Part shown: positions 1-7,367 of the stretch, in pieces
Position numbering within the stretch: the first letter of the stretch is position 1
How the letters are laid out: every line of letters begins with the position of its first letter
Source of the DNA: an uncultured Eubacteriales bacterium
GTDB taxonomy: Bacteria; Bacillota; Clostridia; Lachnospirales; CAG-274
Direction: 5' to 3'
DNA length: 7,485 nucleotides
Assembly: GCA_902497185.1 (NCBI GenBank)
Contig: CABVEG010000080.1
Location: 1-7,485 of the forward strand
Made by a program: the position numbers and the translations under genes
The notes under the pieces: model-generated
Seen by the model: only the letters and a program-made list of their open reading frames with translations
What the model was told of the DNA's origin: nothing
Databases searched by the model: none

Positions 1-541
1 CTGTTAAACTATAGAAAACAATCAACATTGCTAACCCACCGAAAACAAACTGTAATACAAGCCATTGATTAAAGCAAGCCATATAGAACAAATCAAGTAG
101 CCAATAAAACATAATATACTTGCCTAAACGAACGTTGGCGGCTTTAACTTGTTCAGTAGAGTATGTGTTTTTACTTTCTGCCCACGCTTTTACAGTTACG
201 CATCCAATTGGAATACTTAACGCAATTAGCACAAACGCAAACCAATACCAATTGTAGTCAGTATCATAGTAATTGATTACTAATATTCCACTTATGATAA
301 AAAGCAATTGTAATATTCCACCCGAAGAAGAAATTTGAACAAACTTAGACTGCTCTTTCATTTTCTTATTCGGTATAAAGGAATAACCCAAAAAAACTAC
401 AAGACAAGGATACCATAACCATTGTCCAAGCGTTTTATCAATGGCGTTATGTAAAAACGGCAACACGATAAAGCCGCAAAAAGCAACTGCGACTAAAACG
501 TGCCAAACCATATTAAAAATTTTCTTTAGTGTTTTCTTCAA
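1..541 (-). CDS. Polytopic membrane protein of unknown function, 3' end beyond the window
   Basis: This gene is open from a TTG start to the window edge, giving 180 codons with no stop, so the C-terminus is missing. The start is chosen because an AAGGAG sits 5 nt upstream, overlapping the Res stop codon, whereas the first ATG (codon 11) has no convincing ribosome binding site. The N-terminus is basic (KKTLKK) and is followed by about six hydrophobic stretches, near residues 12-30, 41-56, 74-90, 98-117, 142-157 and 159-178. A soluble loop with charged residues lies around 118-141. I see no catalytic motif and do not recognise the family. The 9-bp gap after res implies co-transcription and probably translational coupling, making it a candidate accessory or effector of the restriction operon. 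It could also be an unrelated membrane gene that happens to follow. Confidence 0.8.
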   Translation of the reverse strand, partial: MKKTLKKIFNMVWHVLVAVAFCGFIVLPFLHNAIDKTLGQWLWYPCLVVFLGYSFIPNKKMKEQSKFVQISSSGGILQLLFIISGILVINYYDTDYNWYWFAFVLIALSIPIGCVTVKAWAESKNTYSTEQVKAANVRLGKYIMFYWLLDLFYMACFNQWLVLQFVFGGLAMLIVFYSLT

Positions 542-546
542 TGTTT

Positions 547-552
547 CTCCTT
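547..552 (-). promoter_or_regulatory. Ribosome binding site that fixes the TTG start of the membrane protein
   Basis: AAGGAG on the minus strand overlaps the TAA stop of the preceding Res gene and lies 5 nt from a TTG codon at 541-539. No ATG lies at a suitable distance. This supports TTG initiation and coupling of translation to the end of res. Confidence 0.7.
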
Positions 553-3163
553 ATAAATCTTTAATAATGTTTAAGAATTTATCAAAAGACGTAGCATCAG
601 GATTGCTTGCAATATCGTTTTCGCTAACCATATAATAGCGGAATTTACTTCCTGCCTGCGCTTGCCACATCTTACCGAGTTCGGCTTTTTCACGGCTATC
701 GTCATTAGACGTTAAGTGTTCGCCTTTTGTTTCAATCATAACCACAAAACCGCTGTTAGTCATTACGATAAAGTCAGGATAATGATTGATAAAGCCATTT
801 ATGCAGAACTCGTGGCGTTCAATATTTCTATGCCACCACTTAATATTCGGCATAGACGAAACTTTTTCAATGACTTTACGTTCAAAGGTGTTCATTGCTT
901 GTTCTTCAGTATATAAAGATTTTAACAAGAAGGAGAACGTTTCGCCCGGATTGATTTCACTCTTTAACTTAAACGACGGGATACAAACGATTTTACCCGT
1001 TTCAATTAAATGCTTAAACCTTTCACGGCGGTATTCGTCAAGCAGTTTATTGATTTTTTCTTTTATTCTAATGGCAAAACCGTGAACGTTCTTTTCGAGT
1101 GCGGCAAGCTCGTCACCGTTCATATTATCTACAACTCGGTCTATATAAGCAGTCAATTCGCTTCCCGCAACAAAATCCAATTTTTCAAGAATCTGTTTTA
1201 TTTGATATTTACAGTTTCTCACACGACTTTCAGGCGCTTGATTTTTGAACATTTCCTTGAAATATTCGCTTTCCGCTTCCGCCATAAAACGATATTTCGG
1301 TTTTTCGTTTTTATTGACGTCCACTTCCGCAACGCCTTCGGTTGCAGAGTGAAAATCGATTTCAACGCTCTTATCTTTCAGAGTAAAACCGTCAGATAAA
1401 AATTCCTTGCTTACAAGTTCTTTATAATCACCATCCAAGAAAGCAAACAAACTATTCTCAGACTTATAATAGAACTGTGGAATTTCTAACGCCAACGCTT
1501 CATCTTTATATTCATCGTAGATTCTATATGTAGTCACTTTACTTCTTACCTCCAACGGCAAATCACTCAACGGTTCGGTTTGAAGAGCTTTTAATTCTTC
1601 ATCGTAAGTATCACTCTTAACTTCTGCACTTGCTAACATATCGTCAATAGCAGTAGAAGGCGTTTCCGCTTTCTGTCTTTCTTCGATAATTGCTTTAAGC
1701 GCCGAACTATCAAACTGTAAAAATTCTTCTTCGTCTGTATTAGGCGGTGTAAGCGAAATTTCTTGTTGCACAGGCTTCGGAGTAGGTTCAACGACGGGTT
1801 TCTCTTCCGCTACACGATAATCTTTACTGCTAAATCCTGCATCATTAAGACCTTGAATTACCTTCGTAATCGTTGCGTGGAAATCATTTGAACTCGTAAG
1901 TACGTAAGAAAGATTTAAGAACTTACTCGTATTTTGTTTTGTGTAAGGCAAACGCAAAACACGACCTAAAATTTGCTCTACGTCAACGGTAGAAGTTTTG
2001 TTTGCAAGTGTTGCTAAAATATACGCAAACGGACAGTCCCAACCTTCTTTAAGAGCGTTAACCGTAATGATATACTTTATCTTGCAATCGGGCGACATTA
2101 AATCTTTATCTTTAATTTCGTTTATTTCCGCCGTCTTAATTGCAATTTCTTCCGCAGGAATGCCGTTTTCTACAAGTTTTTCTTTTAACTTGTCAAACGT
2201 TTCCTTGTTTTCGCCATTTCTTGGTTGCGCTTGGAATAAAACGATAGGTCTAATATAACGTCCGCCCGTATTCGTTTTAGCAAGTTCGTCTAAACGGTTG
2301 CGCAAATCAATCGCATCTGCAATGACTTCTTCTTGCGACGGGCGATTATAAACAATAACGGGAAGTTTAACCATATTTTCCGCTTTAAGTTGTGCCGCAT
2401 CTACGTAAGAAATAATATTGCTGTTCTTTCTCGGCGTAGCCGTTAAATCAAGAATAAAACAAGGATTTAAGTTTTTAAGCATTTCTACGCTTAACTCACC
2501 AGTAGTATGATGACTTTCGTCAACAACCACAACGGGAGAAAGTTGGTTGAATACTTGAATAAGCGCAGTATCATCAACACCTTCAATAAGGGTTTCGGGC
2601 GTAGAAATAAACTTCGTGAACTGTTGCAAATTGCCGTTTTCTTGATAAACCTTTCGTCCTTCTTTGTTTTTAATACGGAAGCTATCAAAACTCATTACCA
2701 CAATAGATAATTGTTCGTTCACTGTGGTAGGGTTAAATTGTTGTCCGTCTAAAACTTGTTGTTTGCTATAAACTTGAACTCTACCGTTAAAATCCGACTC
2801 GATTTTTTGTCTATACGGATGTGCGGGGTTAGATAAATTCTTCAACGTTTGCGTTAAAATTGCTTCAGAAGGGACAAGCCAAACAACGACTTTTGCCTTT
2901 TTGCTTGGTAAGTTGCCGAAAATGGTTTTTAACGAATTACATGCTAAAAAGGTTTTACCACCACCCGTAGGAACTTTGAAACAAACGTGCGGAGTATTTT
3001 CAATTATGTTTTTATAGGTGGGAATAGCATCAAAACCTACTCTAACACCTTTTTCTAACCAATAATCATTGTAGGCTTTAACAACGCTATTCGTAGAGTT
3101 TAACAACTCACAATAGCGGTTCAAATCACTAATAACTTGTTTTTGAAAGTTTTTTAATTCCAT
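551..3163 (-). CDS. res: Type III restriction endonuclease Res subunit (SF2 helicase plus PD-(D/E)XK nuclease)
   Basis: This is the motor and nuclease subunit of a type III restriction enzyme. In the known family it assembles with Mod, hydrolyses ATP to move along or slide on DNA from an unmethylated site, and cuts when two complexes meet. Visible SF2 motifs are Walker A PTGGGKT (residues 65-71), motif II DESHH (215-219), motif III TATPR (241-245), motif V NALKEGWDCP (369-378) and motif VI QILGRVLRLP (397-406). A Pro/Glu-rich linker spans about 450-510. A C-terminal nuclease core has PD at 796-797 and E-T-K at 811-813, a PD-x13-ExK spacing. At 870 residues it is shorter than EcoP1I/EcoP15I Res (about 970), but every key motif is present, so it looks active. 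The ATG has an AGAGG 7 nt upstream and lies 11 bp after the mod stop. Confidence 0.95.
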   Translation of the reverse strand: MELKNFQKQVISDLNRYCELLNSTNSVVKAYNDYWLEKGVRVGFDAIPTYKNIIENTPHVCFKVPTGGGKTFLACNSLKTIFGNLPSKKAKVVVWLVPSEAILTQTLKNLSNPAHPYRQKIESDFNGRVQVYSKQQVLDGQQFNPTTVNEQLSIVVMSFDSFRIKNKEGRKVYQENGNLQQFTKFISTPETLIEGVDDTALIQVFNQLSPVVVVDESHHTTGELSVEMLKNLNPCFILDLTATPRKNSNIISYVDAAQLKAENMVKLPVIVYNRPSQEEVIADAIDLRNRLDELAKTNTGGRYIRPIVLFQAQPRNGENKETFDKLKEKLVENGIPAEEIAIKTAEINEIKDKDLMSPDCKIKYIITVNALKEGWDCPFAYILATLANKTSTVDVEQILGRVLRLPYTKQNTSKFLNLSYVLTSSNDFHATITKVIQGLNDAGFSSKDYRVAEEKPVVEPTPKPVQQEISLTPPNTDEEEFLQFDSSALKAIIEERQKAETPSTAIDDMLASAEVKSDTYDEELKALQTEPLSDLPLEVRSKVTTYRIYDEYKDEALALEIPQFYYKSENSLFAFLDGDYKELVSKEFLSDGFTLKDKSVEIDFHSATEGVAEVDVNKNEKPKYRFMAEAESEYFKEMFKNQAPESRVRNCKYQIKQILEKLDFVAGSELTAYIDRVVDNMNGDELAALEKNVHGFAIRIKEKINKLLDEYRRERFKHLIETGKIVCIPSFKLKSEINPGETFSFLLKSLYTEEQAMNTFERKVIEKVSSMPNIKWWHRNIERHEFCINGFINHYPDFIVMTNSGFVVMIETKGEHLTSNDDSREKAELGKMWQAQAGSKFRYYMVSENDIASNPDATSFDKFLNIIKDL

Positions 3164-3174
3164 AATTTTACCTC

Positions 3175-4878
3175 TTAAAGCCTTGTAATATCACGTGGTA
3201 TTTTCTTAAATACGATATTAAACTTTTCCATTACTTCTTGTGCGAGAACACATTTATCTGCGTAAACAATGTATTCCGTTGCTTTTGTGTTTATCGTTGA
3301 TAAAAATTCGTGGTTAAGCGTAGTAATTTCGTCCTTTTTATAATAGAAGTAATATGCTGTATCGTTATTCTTACCTAACAGGTAAGGGTTATCGGTTGTT
3401 TCCGTCTCAAGTGGCTTTTTCGTTTCCATATAGTAAACGTATTTACGGATTTCTTCTTCAGGAACTTCTTCATTTAAGTTTTTATCATCCTTAAACAAAG
3501 GTTGTCCAAGTTCATAGTAAGTGAAATCGCCGGGAATACCCGCAACTGCTTTATTTCCTTCCCCATAACCATTTATAACGCGCTTAACTCTTTCAGCTGT
3601 AATGGTATCAGCATAATCCATCATTTCTACAAGGATAAATTTTCGGTTGCCATTGTCTTTCTTGTTTAGATTTAATACAGCGTGAGCTGTTGTTCCTGAA
3701 CCACCAAAAGAATCTAAAACTAAGGCATTTTTATTGTCAATCAAAGAAATTAGAATTTCTATTAAACCTTTATTTTTAGGATTATTGAAAATAGTAGCCG
3801 TTGTTTCAAAAATATCTTTTAACTCTTGTCCCGCCGAAGTAGTTTTTACGTCTATTTTATAATCTATAACATTTCCATTAGAATCGTAAGTTTGATAATT
3901 TCTATTTGAAAGAATACTTTTTATTCTAATAGAACTACTAAAATTCTTCTCGTAGATTTTTCCATTTTTAAAATCCAACGCTTTATTTTCAAACAGTTCA
4001 ACTATTTTGTCCGCAGTATAAGTGTTTTCTACGAATTTCTCGCCTGAATAGGAATAATATCTTGCGTATCCCTTAGACACTAAATCTTCATCAATCTCGC
4101 TCAAAGAAGTTTCCTTTTTTAATATCATATCTCCTTGTTCAGCGTTATAGTAAATAGTATAATGTTTTTTAGAGTTAAAATCTTCTACAATATTGTTGAA
4201 TGAGTTTTCCCCAACTAAAACACGTTTACCGCTGTTATGAACCAAGTTCCCGTTTTCATCAACCGATAAATCCTTTTTGTCTTTAGGAATATTCTCCAAA
4301 AAATAGGTATCTTTTTTATTTTTAGCATATATCACACAATAATCATTGCTAATAGATATAAAATCTGAATTTTTTCTTCCTTTGGGGTTTATTTCAACGG
4401 AAAGATATCCTATGAAATTACTAGAACCAAAAATTTCATCGCAACACAGTTTAAGGCTCGCTAACTCATTGTCATCAATGCTAATAAAAATAATACCTTC
4501 GTTAGAAAGCAATTTGTGCAAGAGTTTTAATCTAGGATACATCATGCAAAGCCATTTATCGTGTCTTGATAAGTCTTCGCCTTCCGCGCCAACCACTTCG
4601 CCTAGCCATTTTTTAATTCTTGGGTCATCTACGTTGTCGCTATAAACCCATTGTCCTTCTTTTTTTCCCGTATTGTAAGGTGGGTCGATATAAATGCAAT
4701 CTATCAACCCTTCATATTGTGGGAGAAGAGATTTAAGCGCAAGCAAATTATCCCCGTGAATTATCATATTGTCGGAGTTTTCCGCATTAAACGTATATTT
4801 TTTATCAAGAATCCTAAACGGCACTTCTTGATGATGATTTACAACCTTATCTTTTCCAATCCATTCTAACGTAGGCAT
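3175..4878 (-). CDS. mod: Type III restriction-modification DNA methyltransferase Mod (N6-adenine)
   Basis: This is the modification and specificity subunit of the type III system. Known relatives methylate adenine N6 on one strand of a short asymmetric site using S-adenosylmethionine, and they guide Res. The N-terminus carries WIGKDKVVNHHQEVPFRIL (residues 6-24), a hallmark of type III Mod proteins. Catalytic motif IV is DPPYNTG (65-71). The SAM-binding FGGSGTT (391-397) comes after it, the beta-class motif order. Between them, about residues 150-345, lies the presumed target recognition domain, which is noticeably more AT-rich than the rest of the gene. The length of 567 residues is normal for the family. 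The ATG overlaps the stop of the upstream DUF6680-like gene by one base (TAATG), with GGAG 7 nt upstream inside that gene. Res follows after 11 bp. The target sequence cannot be predicted from here. Confidence 0.96.
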   Translation of the reverse strand: MPTLEWIGKDKVVNHHQEVPFRILDKKYTFNAENSDNMIIHGDNLLALKSLLPQYEGLIDCIYIDPPYNTGKKEGQWVYSDNVDDPRIKKWLGEVVGAEGEDLSRHDKWLCMMYPRLKLLHKLLSNEGIIFISIDDNELASLKLCCDEIFGSSNFIGYLSVEINPKGRKNSDFISISNDYCVIYAKNKKDTYFLENIPKDKKDLSVDENGNLVHNSGKRVLVGENSFNNIVEDFNSKKHYTIYYNAEQGDMILKKETSLSEIDEDLVSKGYARYYSYSGEKFVENTYTADKIVELFENKALDFKNGKIYEKNFSSSIRIKSILSNRNYQTYDSNGNVIDYKIDVKTTSAGQELKDIFETTATIFNNPKNKGLIEILISLIDNKNALVLDSFGGSGTTAHAVLNLNKKDNGNRKFILVEMMDYADTITAERVKRVINGYGEGNKAVAGIPGDFTYYELGQPLFKDDKNLNEEVPEEEIRKYVYYMETKKPLETETTDNPYLLGKNNDTAYYFYYKKDEITTLNHEFLSTINTKATEYIVYADKCVLAQEVMEKFNIVFKKIPRDITRL

Positions 4879-5438
4879 TATTGTTCTCCCGTTTTCTTTT
4901 CTTCTTTAATTTCTTCAATGTGTTCCTCACTACTCGCGACTTTTGGATTCTTTGCATTCATAGCTGTTTGCGCAGCCGCCATAGTAGAAACTAATTTAAT
5001 AACTTCTAATTGTCCACGTTTATAGGTGTTTTCTGCATTAATTTGGTCTATCAACCCATTAGGAACGTAGGGGTTTTGAATAAGTTCCCAATTTACGTTT
5101 TTATATTTTAACGCTTTTGCCATCGCTTCAAGCATCTTTGTTTTATTGTCTTCGATTTCCTTTTGTTTTACTTGAACATCCTCAGGCTTAATGTTTAACG
5201 ACTTCAAATAAGCATTATATTTCTCTATAACTTCTTTATCGTCATAGAAAACGATAGGAACTGAGTTGAAAACGTTTACCGAGTATTGGTCCACGTAACC
5301 AAAAGAACGATAAGACATCAAGTGAGAAAAAACACGCATTTTATCCTTACGCTTTTCGCTTCTATCTTGTAAGTTTTGCGCTATAATAACAGCCAAAATC
5401 GGGATAATAACTAGCGCCGCCAAATTTATCCATTCCAT
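4878..5438 (-). CDS. Membrane-anchored DUF6680-like protein coupled to mod
   Basis: This 186-residue protein begins with one hydrophobic segment (about residues 5-21), followed by a basic stretch (residues 26-35). That predicts an N-terminal membrane anchor with a cytoplasmic body. The body contains a conserved-looking block, F-x-x-LM-x-x-R (37-44), then VNVFNSVPIVFY (54-65), then a KEVIEKYNAYL helix (68-78). From memory this matches the layout of DUF6680 (TM anchor, LMxTR, VxALNxIxxxFY, VxxxWxxYL). The C-terminal tail (about 168-186) is rich in Glu and Lys and probably disordered. No catalytic residues are evident. The start has AGGAG 9 nt upstream. The stop overlaps the mod ATG, so the two are probably co-translated, suggesting an accessory role in the restriction system. 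Its biochemical function is not known to me. Confidence 0.75.
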   Translation of the reverse strand: MEWINLAALVIIPILAVIIAQNLQDRSEKRKDKMRVFSHLMSYRSFGYVDQYSVNVFNSVPIVFYDDKEVIEKYNAYLKSLNIKPEDVQVKQKEIEDNKTKMLEAMAKALKYKNVNWELIQNPYVPNGLIDQINAENTYKRGQLEVIKLVSTMAAAQTAMNAKNPKVASSEEHIEEIKEEKKTGEQ

Positions 5439-5507
5439 TATATAAATCTCCTATTGTAATTTTACCACACTAAACATGACAACTGCCGTCATATTTATAT
5501 AAGTTTT
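5439..5507 (-). promoter_or_regulatory. Intergenic gap with imperfect palindrome and possible weak promoter for the RM half
   Basis: The 69 bases between the AbiEii stop and the DUF6680-like start hold an imperfect palindrome at 5476-5492, with arms ATGAC and GTCAT around a 7-nt centre. A TATAAA at 5499-5494 (minus strand) has a poor -35 (TTAGAG, 16-nt spacer). If it is used, the start point would fall within the palindrome, as expected for an operator. The palindrome is not followed by a T-run, so a terminator is unlikely. Read-through from the AbiE promoter is equally plausible. The promoter is a weak inference; the palindrome is directly visible. Confidence 0.35.
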
Positions 5508-6443
5508 TTAATTTTCTCTAACACGCCATAAAGCGGCGGGGTGATGTTTTATGTTCGATATAATCGTTTCGTCATCAAACAACAATTCAGGCACATAAGT
5601 TTTATCTTTTAGTTTGGACAAAAACTCTTTCTCTCCGTCCGTTAAAACAAGTAAATCTTTCACGTAAGCTATAACTCTTTCCTTTGCTTTTTCAATGTCG
5701 AACTTATCGTCTTTAGATATAACGGGTTTTAACTGAGTTTTATACTTTCTATAATCTAATCTTTCAACGTTCTTATAGTCTAAGCTTTGAATATCGTAAT
5801 CCCCACCGATAGCGTTATAAAATACAAGGCATTTTCTAAGAAGTTCCGTATCTTTTATAACGTTATTTTCTATCATAGCGTTTACGTCGTATAAATCTCT
5901 TGGCGTAGCACGTGAAAGAAGAGCGTTAATTTTACTTGCATATAGTTCGGTAGTGTTTAAGGCTAAAACTTCAAAATCTTCTATGATACCTTTCGTTAGA
6001 ATTTTCTTCTTTTCAAGCGGTAAGACGTGGCATCTATCCAAGAAGTTAATTTCAACCTTTATATTGTCACGATTGCCTGCGTTGTTAATGTAATTAAATA
6101 AGAACGACGTTAAAGCGAAATGATCGCGAGAATCTGCAAGCGAATAACCTTCTTGCCACATATAATCGGTTAGGCGTTTTTTGAACTTTTCTTTAATTTC
6201 AGGCAAATCGTCCCTGCTAACGTTTACGGTAAAATCCAAATCGATATCAACCGAAAGACGTGGAAGTTCTACCGCGGTTAGATTGATTGCTGTGCCGCCT
6301 TTAAGCGCAAGTTTATCCTTAAAAACAACGTCGCTGTTTAAGAATTTTAATATTTCAGAAAGACGTAAAACCTTTTCCAAAGCATCTTTTATAAAGTTGG
6401 ATTCTTGGGAAAGTCTTGTTAGATATTGTCTTGAAAACTCCAT
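5508..6443 (-). CDS. abiEii: AbiEii-type nucleotidyltransferase toxin
   Basis: This is the toxin half of an AbiE abortive-infection (type IV toxin-antitoxin) pair. The family belongs to the DNA polymerase beta-like nucleotidyltransferases, and studied members arrest growth by adding nucleotides to cellular RNA such as tRNA. The sequence shows KGGTAINL (residues 48-55) followed by SVDIDLDF (64-71), the GG(S/T)...DxD metal-binding signature. KVEINF (129-134) supplies a further acidic strand. The conserved helix region ELYASKINALLSRATPRDLYD (166-186) has K171, R178, R182, D183 and D186. At 311 residues it is full length and appears intact. The ATG overlaps the AbiEi stop by one base (TAATG), with GGAGGA 5 nt upstream inside abiEi, so translation is coupled to the antitoxin. 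The nucleotide preference and RNA target are not visible. Confidence 0.93.
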   Translation of the reverse strand: MEFSRQYLTRLSQESNFIKDALEKVLRLSEILKFLNSDVVFKDKLALKGGTAINLTAVELPRLSVDIDLDFTVNVSRDDLPEIKEKFKKRLTDYMWQEGYSLADSRDHFALTSFLFNYINNAGNRDNIKVEINFLDRCHVLPLEKKKILTKGIIEDFEVLALNTTELYASKINALLSRATPRDLYDVNAMIENNVIKDTELLRKCLVFYNAIGGDYDIQSLDYKNVERLDYRKYKTQLKPVISKDDKFDIEKAKERVIAYVKDLLVLTDGEKEFLSKLKDKTYVPELLFDDETIISNIKHHPAALWRVREN

Positions 6444-7180
6444 TAATATCCTCCGTTTAGGCGAGATTTCAGATTTTTAGGAGCCATAAGTTTCCACTTA
6501 GAATTAAACTCTATATCTTTATACTCGTCTTGTAAAAAATATTTTATCTGATTGGTTAGTTTACTTTTACACTCTTCAAAAAACGAATCGGTCAACATAA
6601 ACTTATCTTTGAACTGTTCTAATACGTAGCCTACTTTTTGATATAAGAATACCGAATCGTATGCTTTTAACGTTTCAAGTAGTTTTGTTTCGTCCAAAAC
6701 ACGTATTTGGTCAAGTACATTTAAGACTTCGTCAATGCCACCACCTGCGTCAATATCATCAAGGCAGTCAACAACTGTACGCTCAAGAGACGTTACGCGC
6801 ACTGCGGCAGTTACTACATTCATAATTTGAACGTCGTGTTTTAGAGGTTTACGAACGTAGTCGATATCGTCAAAAGTAAAATCGTTGAAGCGCTTTTTAC
6901 TACCCACTGTAACGGTATTAAAAACTTGATTAGCTACGCCAAAATACTCAAAGGCAGAATGATAGCACACGCAAGCATCTTCAGCTATTTTTGTAGCAAG
7001 TTCAAACTTTGTCGTAAGCGGATATCCCGACACGTCAACTTGAACGTATAATCCGTTGCGAACTTTAACAATTTTTTTAGAACGAACTTGCCCCGCTATC
7101 CAATTTTCGTATTGTTTATCATTTTTAAAATAGCCTATAACGTCCTTTTTTGTAAACGTATAAGGTATAAATTTTGCCAT
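6443..7180 (-). CDS. abiEi: AbiEi-type antitoxin and autoregulator
   Basis: This is the antitoxin of the AbiE pair. In known systems it neutralises the AbiEii nucleotidyltransferase and represses its own operon by binding repeats in the promoter. The first 50 residues form a winged-helix-like segment ending in the wing signature IVKVRNGLYV (37-46). The central domain carries VTSLERTVVDCLDD (129-142), the best-conserved AbiEi block. The C-terminus ends with SKWKLMAPKNL (227-237), typical of the family. The length of 245 residues is slightly above the usual 200 or so but within the range for this group. The ATG lies 22 nt after the predicted transcription start, with GAGG about 8 nt upstream. 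An ATG nearer the binding site is followed at once by a stop and is not the start. It overlaps abiEii by one base. Confidence 0.92.
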   Translation of the reverse strand: MAKFIPYTFTKKDVIGYFKNDKQYENWIAGQVRSKKIVKVRNGLYVQVDVSGYPLTTKFELATKIAEDACVCYHSAFEYFGVANQVFNTVTVGSKKRFNDFTFDDIDYVRKPLKHDVQIMNVVTAAVRVTSLERTVVDCLDDIDAGGGIDEVLNVLDQIRVLDETKLLETLKAYDSVFLYQKVGYVLEQFKDKFMLTDSFFEECKSKLTNQIKYFLQDEYKDIEFNSKWKLMAPKNLKSRLNGGY

Positions 7181-7200
7181 TTACATATCCTCAAAACCGA

Positions 7201-7225
7201 TTTTAACCATTTTAACATAAAACAC
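7201..7225. repeat. 25-bp direct repeat, copy 1 (overlaps the abiE -10 and start point)
   Basis: This copy matches 7343-7367 at 23 of 25 positions in the same orientation. It spans the extended -10 and the predicted transcription start. Read on the minus strand it holds two GTTAAAA heptamers 9 bp apart. Its position suits an operator for the autoregulator AbiEi, though known AbiEi sites are usually described as inverted repeats. Confidence 0.7.
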
Positions 7226-7237
7226 TACAAAAGTCAA
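7209..7237 (-). promoter_or_regulatory. Promoter of the abiE operon
   Basis: On the minus strand TTGACT (7237-7232) is followed by exactly 17 nt and then TAAAAT (7214-7209). A TG one base before the -10 makes it an extended -10. This is close to the housekeeping sigma-factor consensus. The predicted start near 7202 leaves a leader of about 22 nt that just includes the GAGG ribosome binding site. It is the best promoter in the window and could drive all six genes. Confidence 0.8.
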
Positions 7238-7261
7238 GTGGTTTGCGTCGATTTGGTTAAT

Positions 7262-7283
7262 AATTAAGTGTTTTGACTTAATT
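7262..7283. repeat. Perfect 8-bp inverted repeat upstream of the abiE -35
   Basis: AATTAAGT and ACTTAATT are perfect complements separated by 6 nt. The centre lies about 35 bp upstream of the -35 element. The stem is very AT-rich and has no adjacent T-run of terminator type. It is a candidate binding site for a dimeric regulator such as AbiEi. Confidence 0.6.
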
Positions 7284-7342
7284 TACTTAAATTCCGCAGA
7301 AAAACCGACGTTTCCCACGCATTTTAGGTATAAAGACATATT

Positions 7343-7367
7343 TTTTAACCATTTTAACACAAAACTC
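7343..7367. repeat. 25-bp direct repeat, copy 2 (upstream)
   Basis: This is the second copy of the repeat, 142 bp upstream of the first, differing at two positions. It also contains TGTTAAAAT on the minus strand, but no good -35 lies 16-18 nt upstream. Its outer end overlaps the left arm of the terminator-like palindrome at 7357-7390. It could be a second operator half or a remnant of a promoter duplication. Confidence 0.65.

Noticed and set aside
1010..1399. Plus-strand open frame of 129 codons antisense to res
   Set aside because: It lies wholly inside the well-supported res gene, lacks a ribosome binding site worth noting and has no recognisable domain. Other plus-strand frames (for example 441-635, 716-916, 1998-2258, 4346-4645, 6181-6480) are rejected for the same reasons.
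4660..4666. A7 run in mod just after the DPPYNTG motif, a possible phase-variation slippage site
   Set aside because: Seven A residues encoding Lys-Lys are ordinary in an AT-rich gene, the frame is intact, and no longer simple-sequence repeat of the kind known from phase-variable mod genes is present.
5453..5482. TTGTCA-18-TACAAT promoter-like pair upstream of the DUF6680-like gene
   Set aside because: Its start point would fall near 5446, downstream of the AGGAG at 5448-5452, leaving a transcript without a ribosome binding site.
7284..7345. Short minus-strand peptides of 11 and 18 codons in the abiE upstream region
   Set aside because: Neither has a ribosome binding site, and both lie upstream of the mapped promoter, so they would not be on the abiE transcript.
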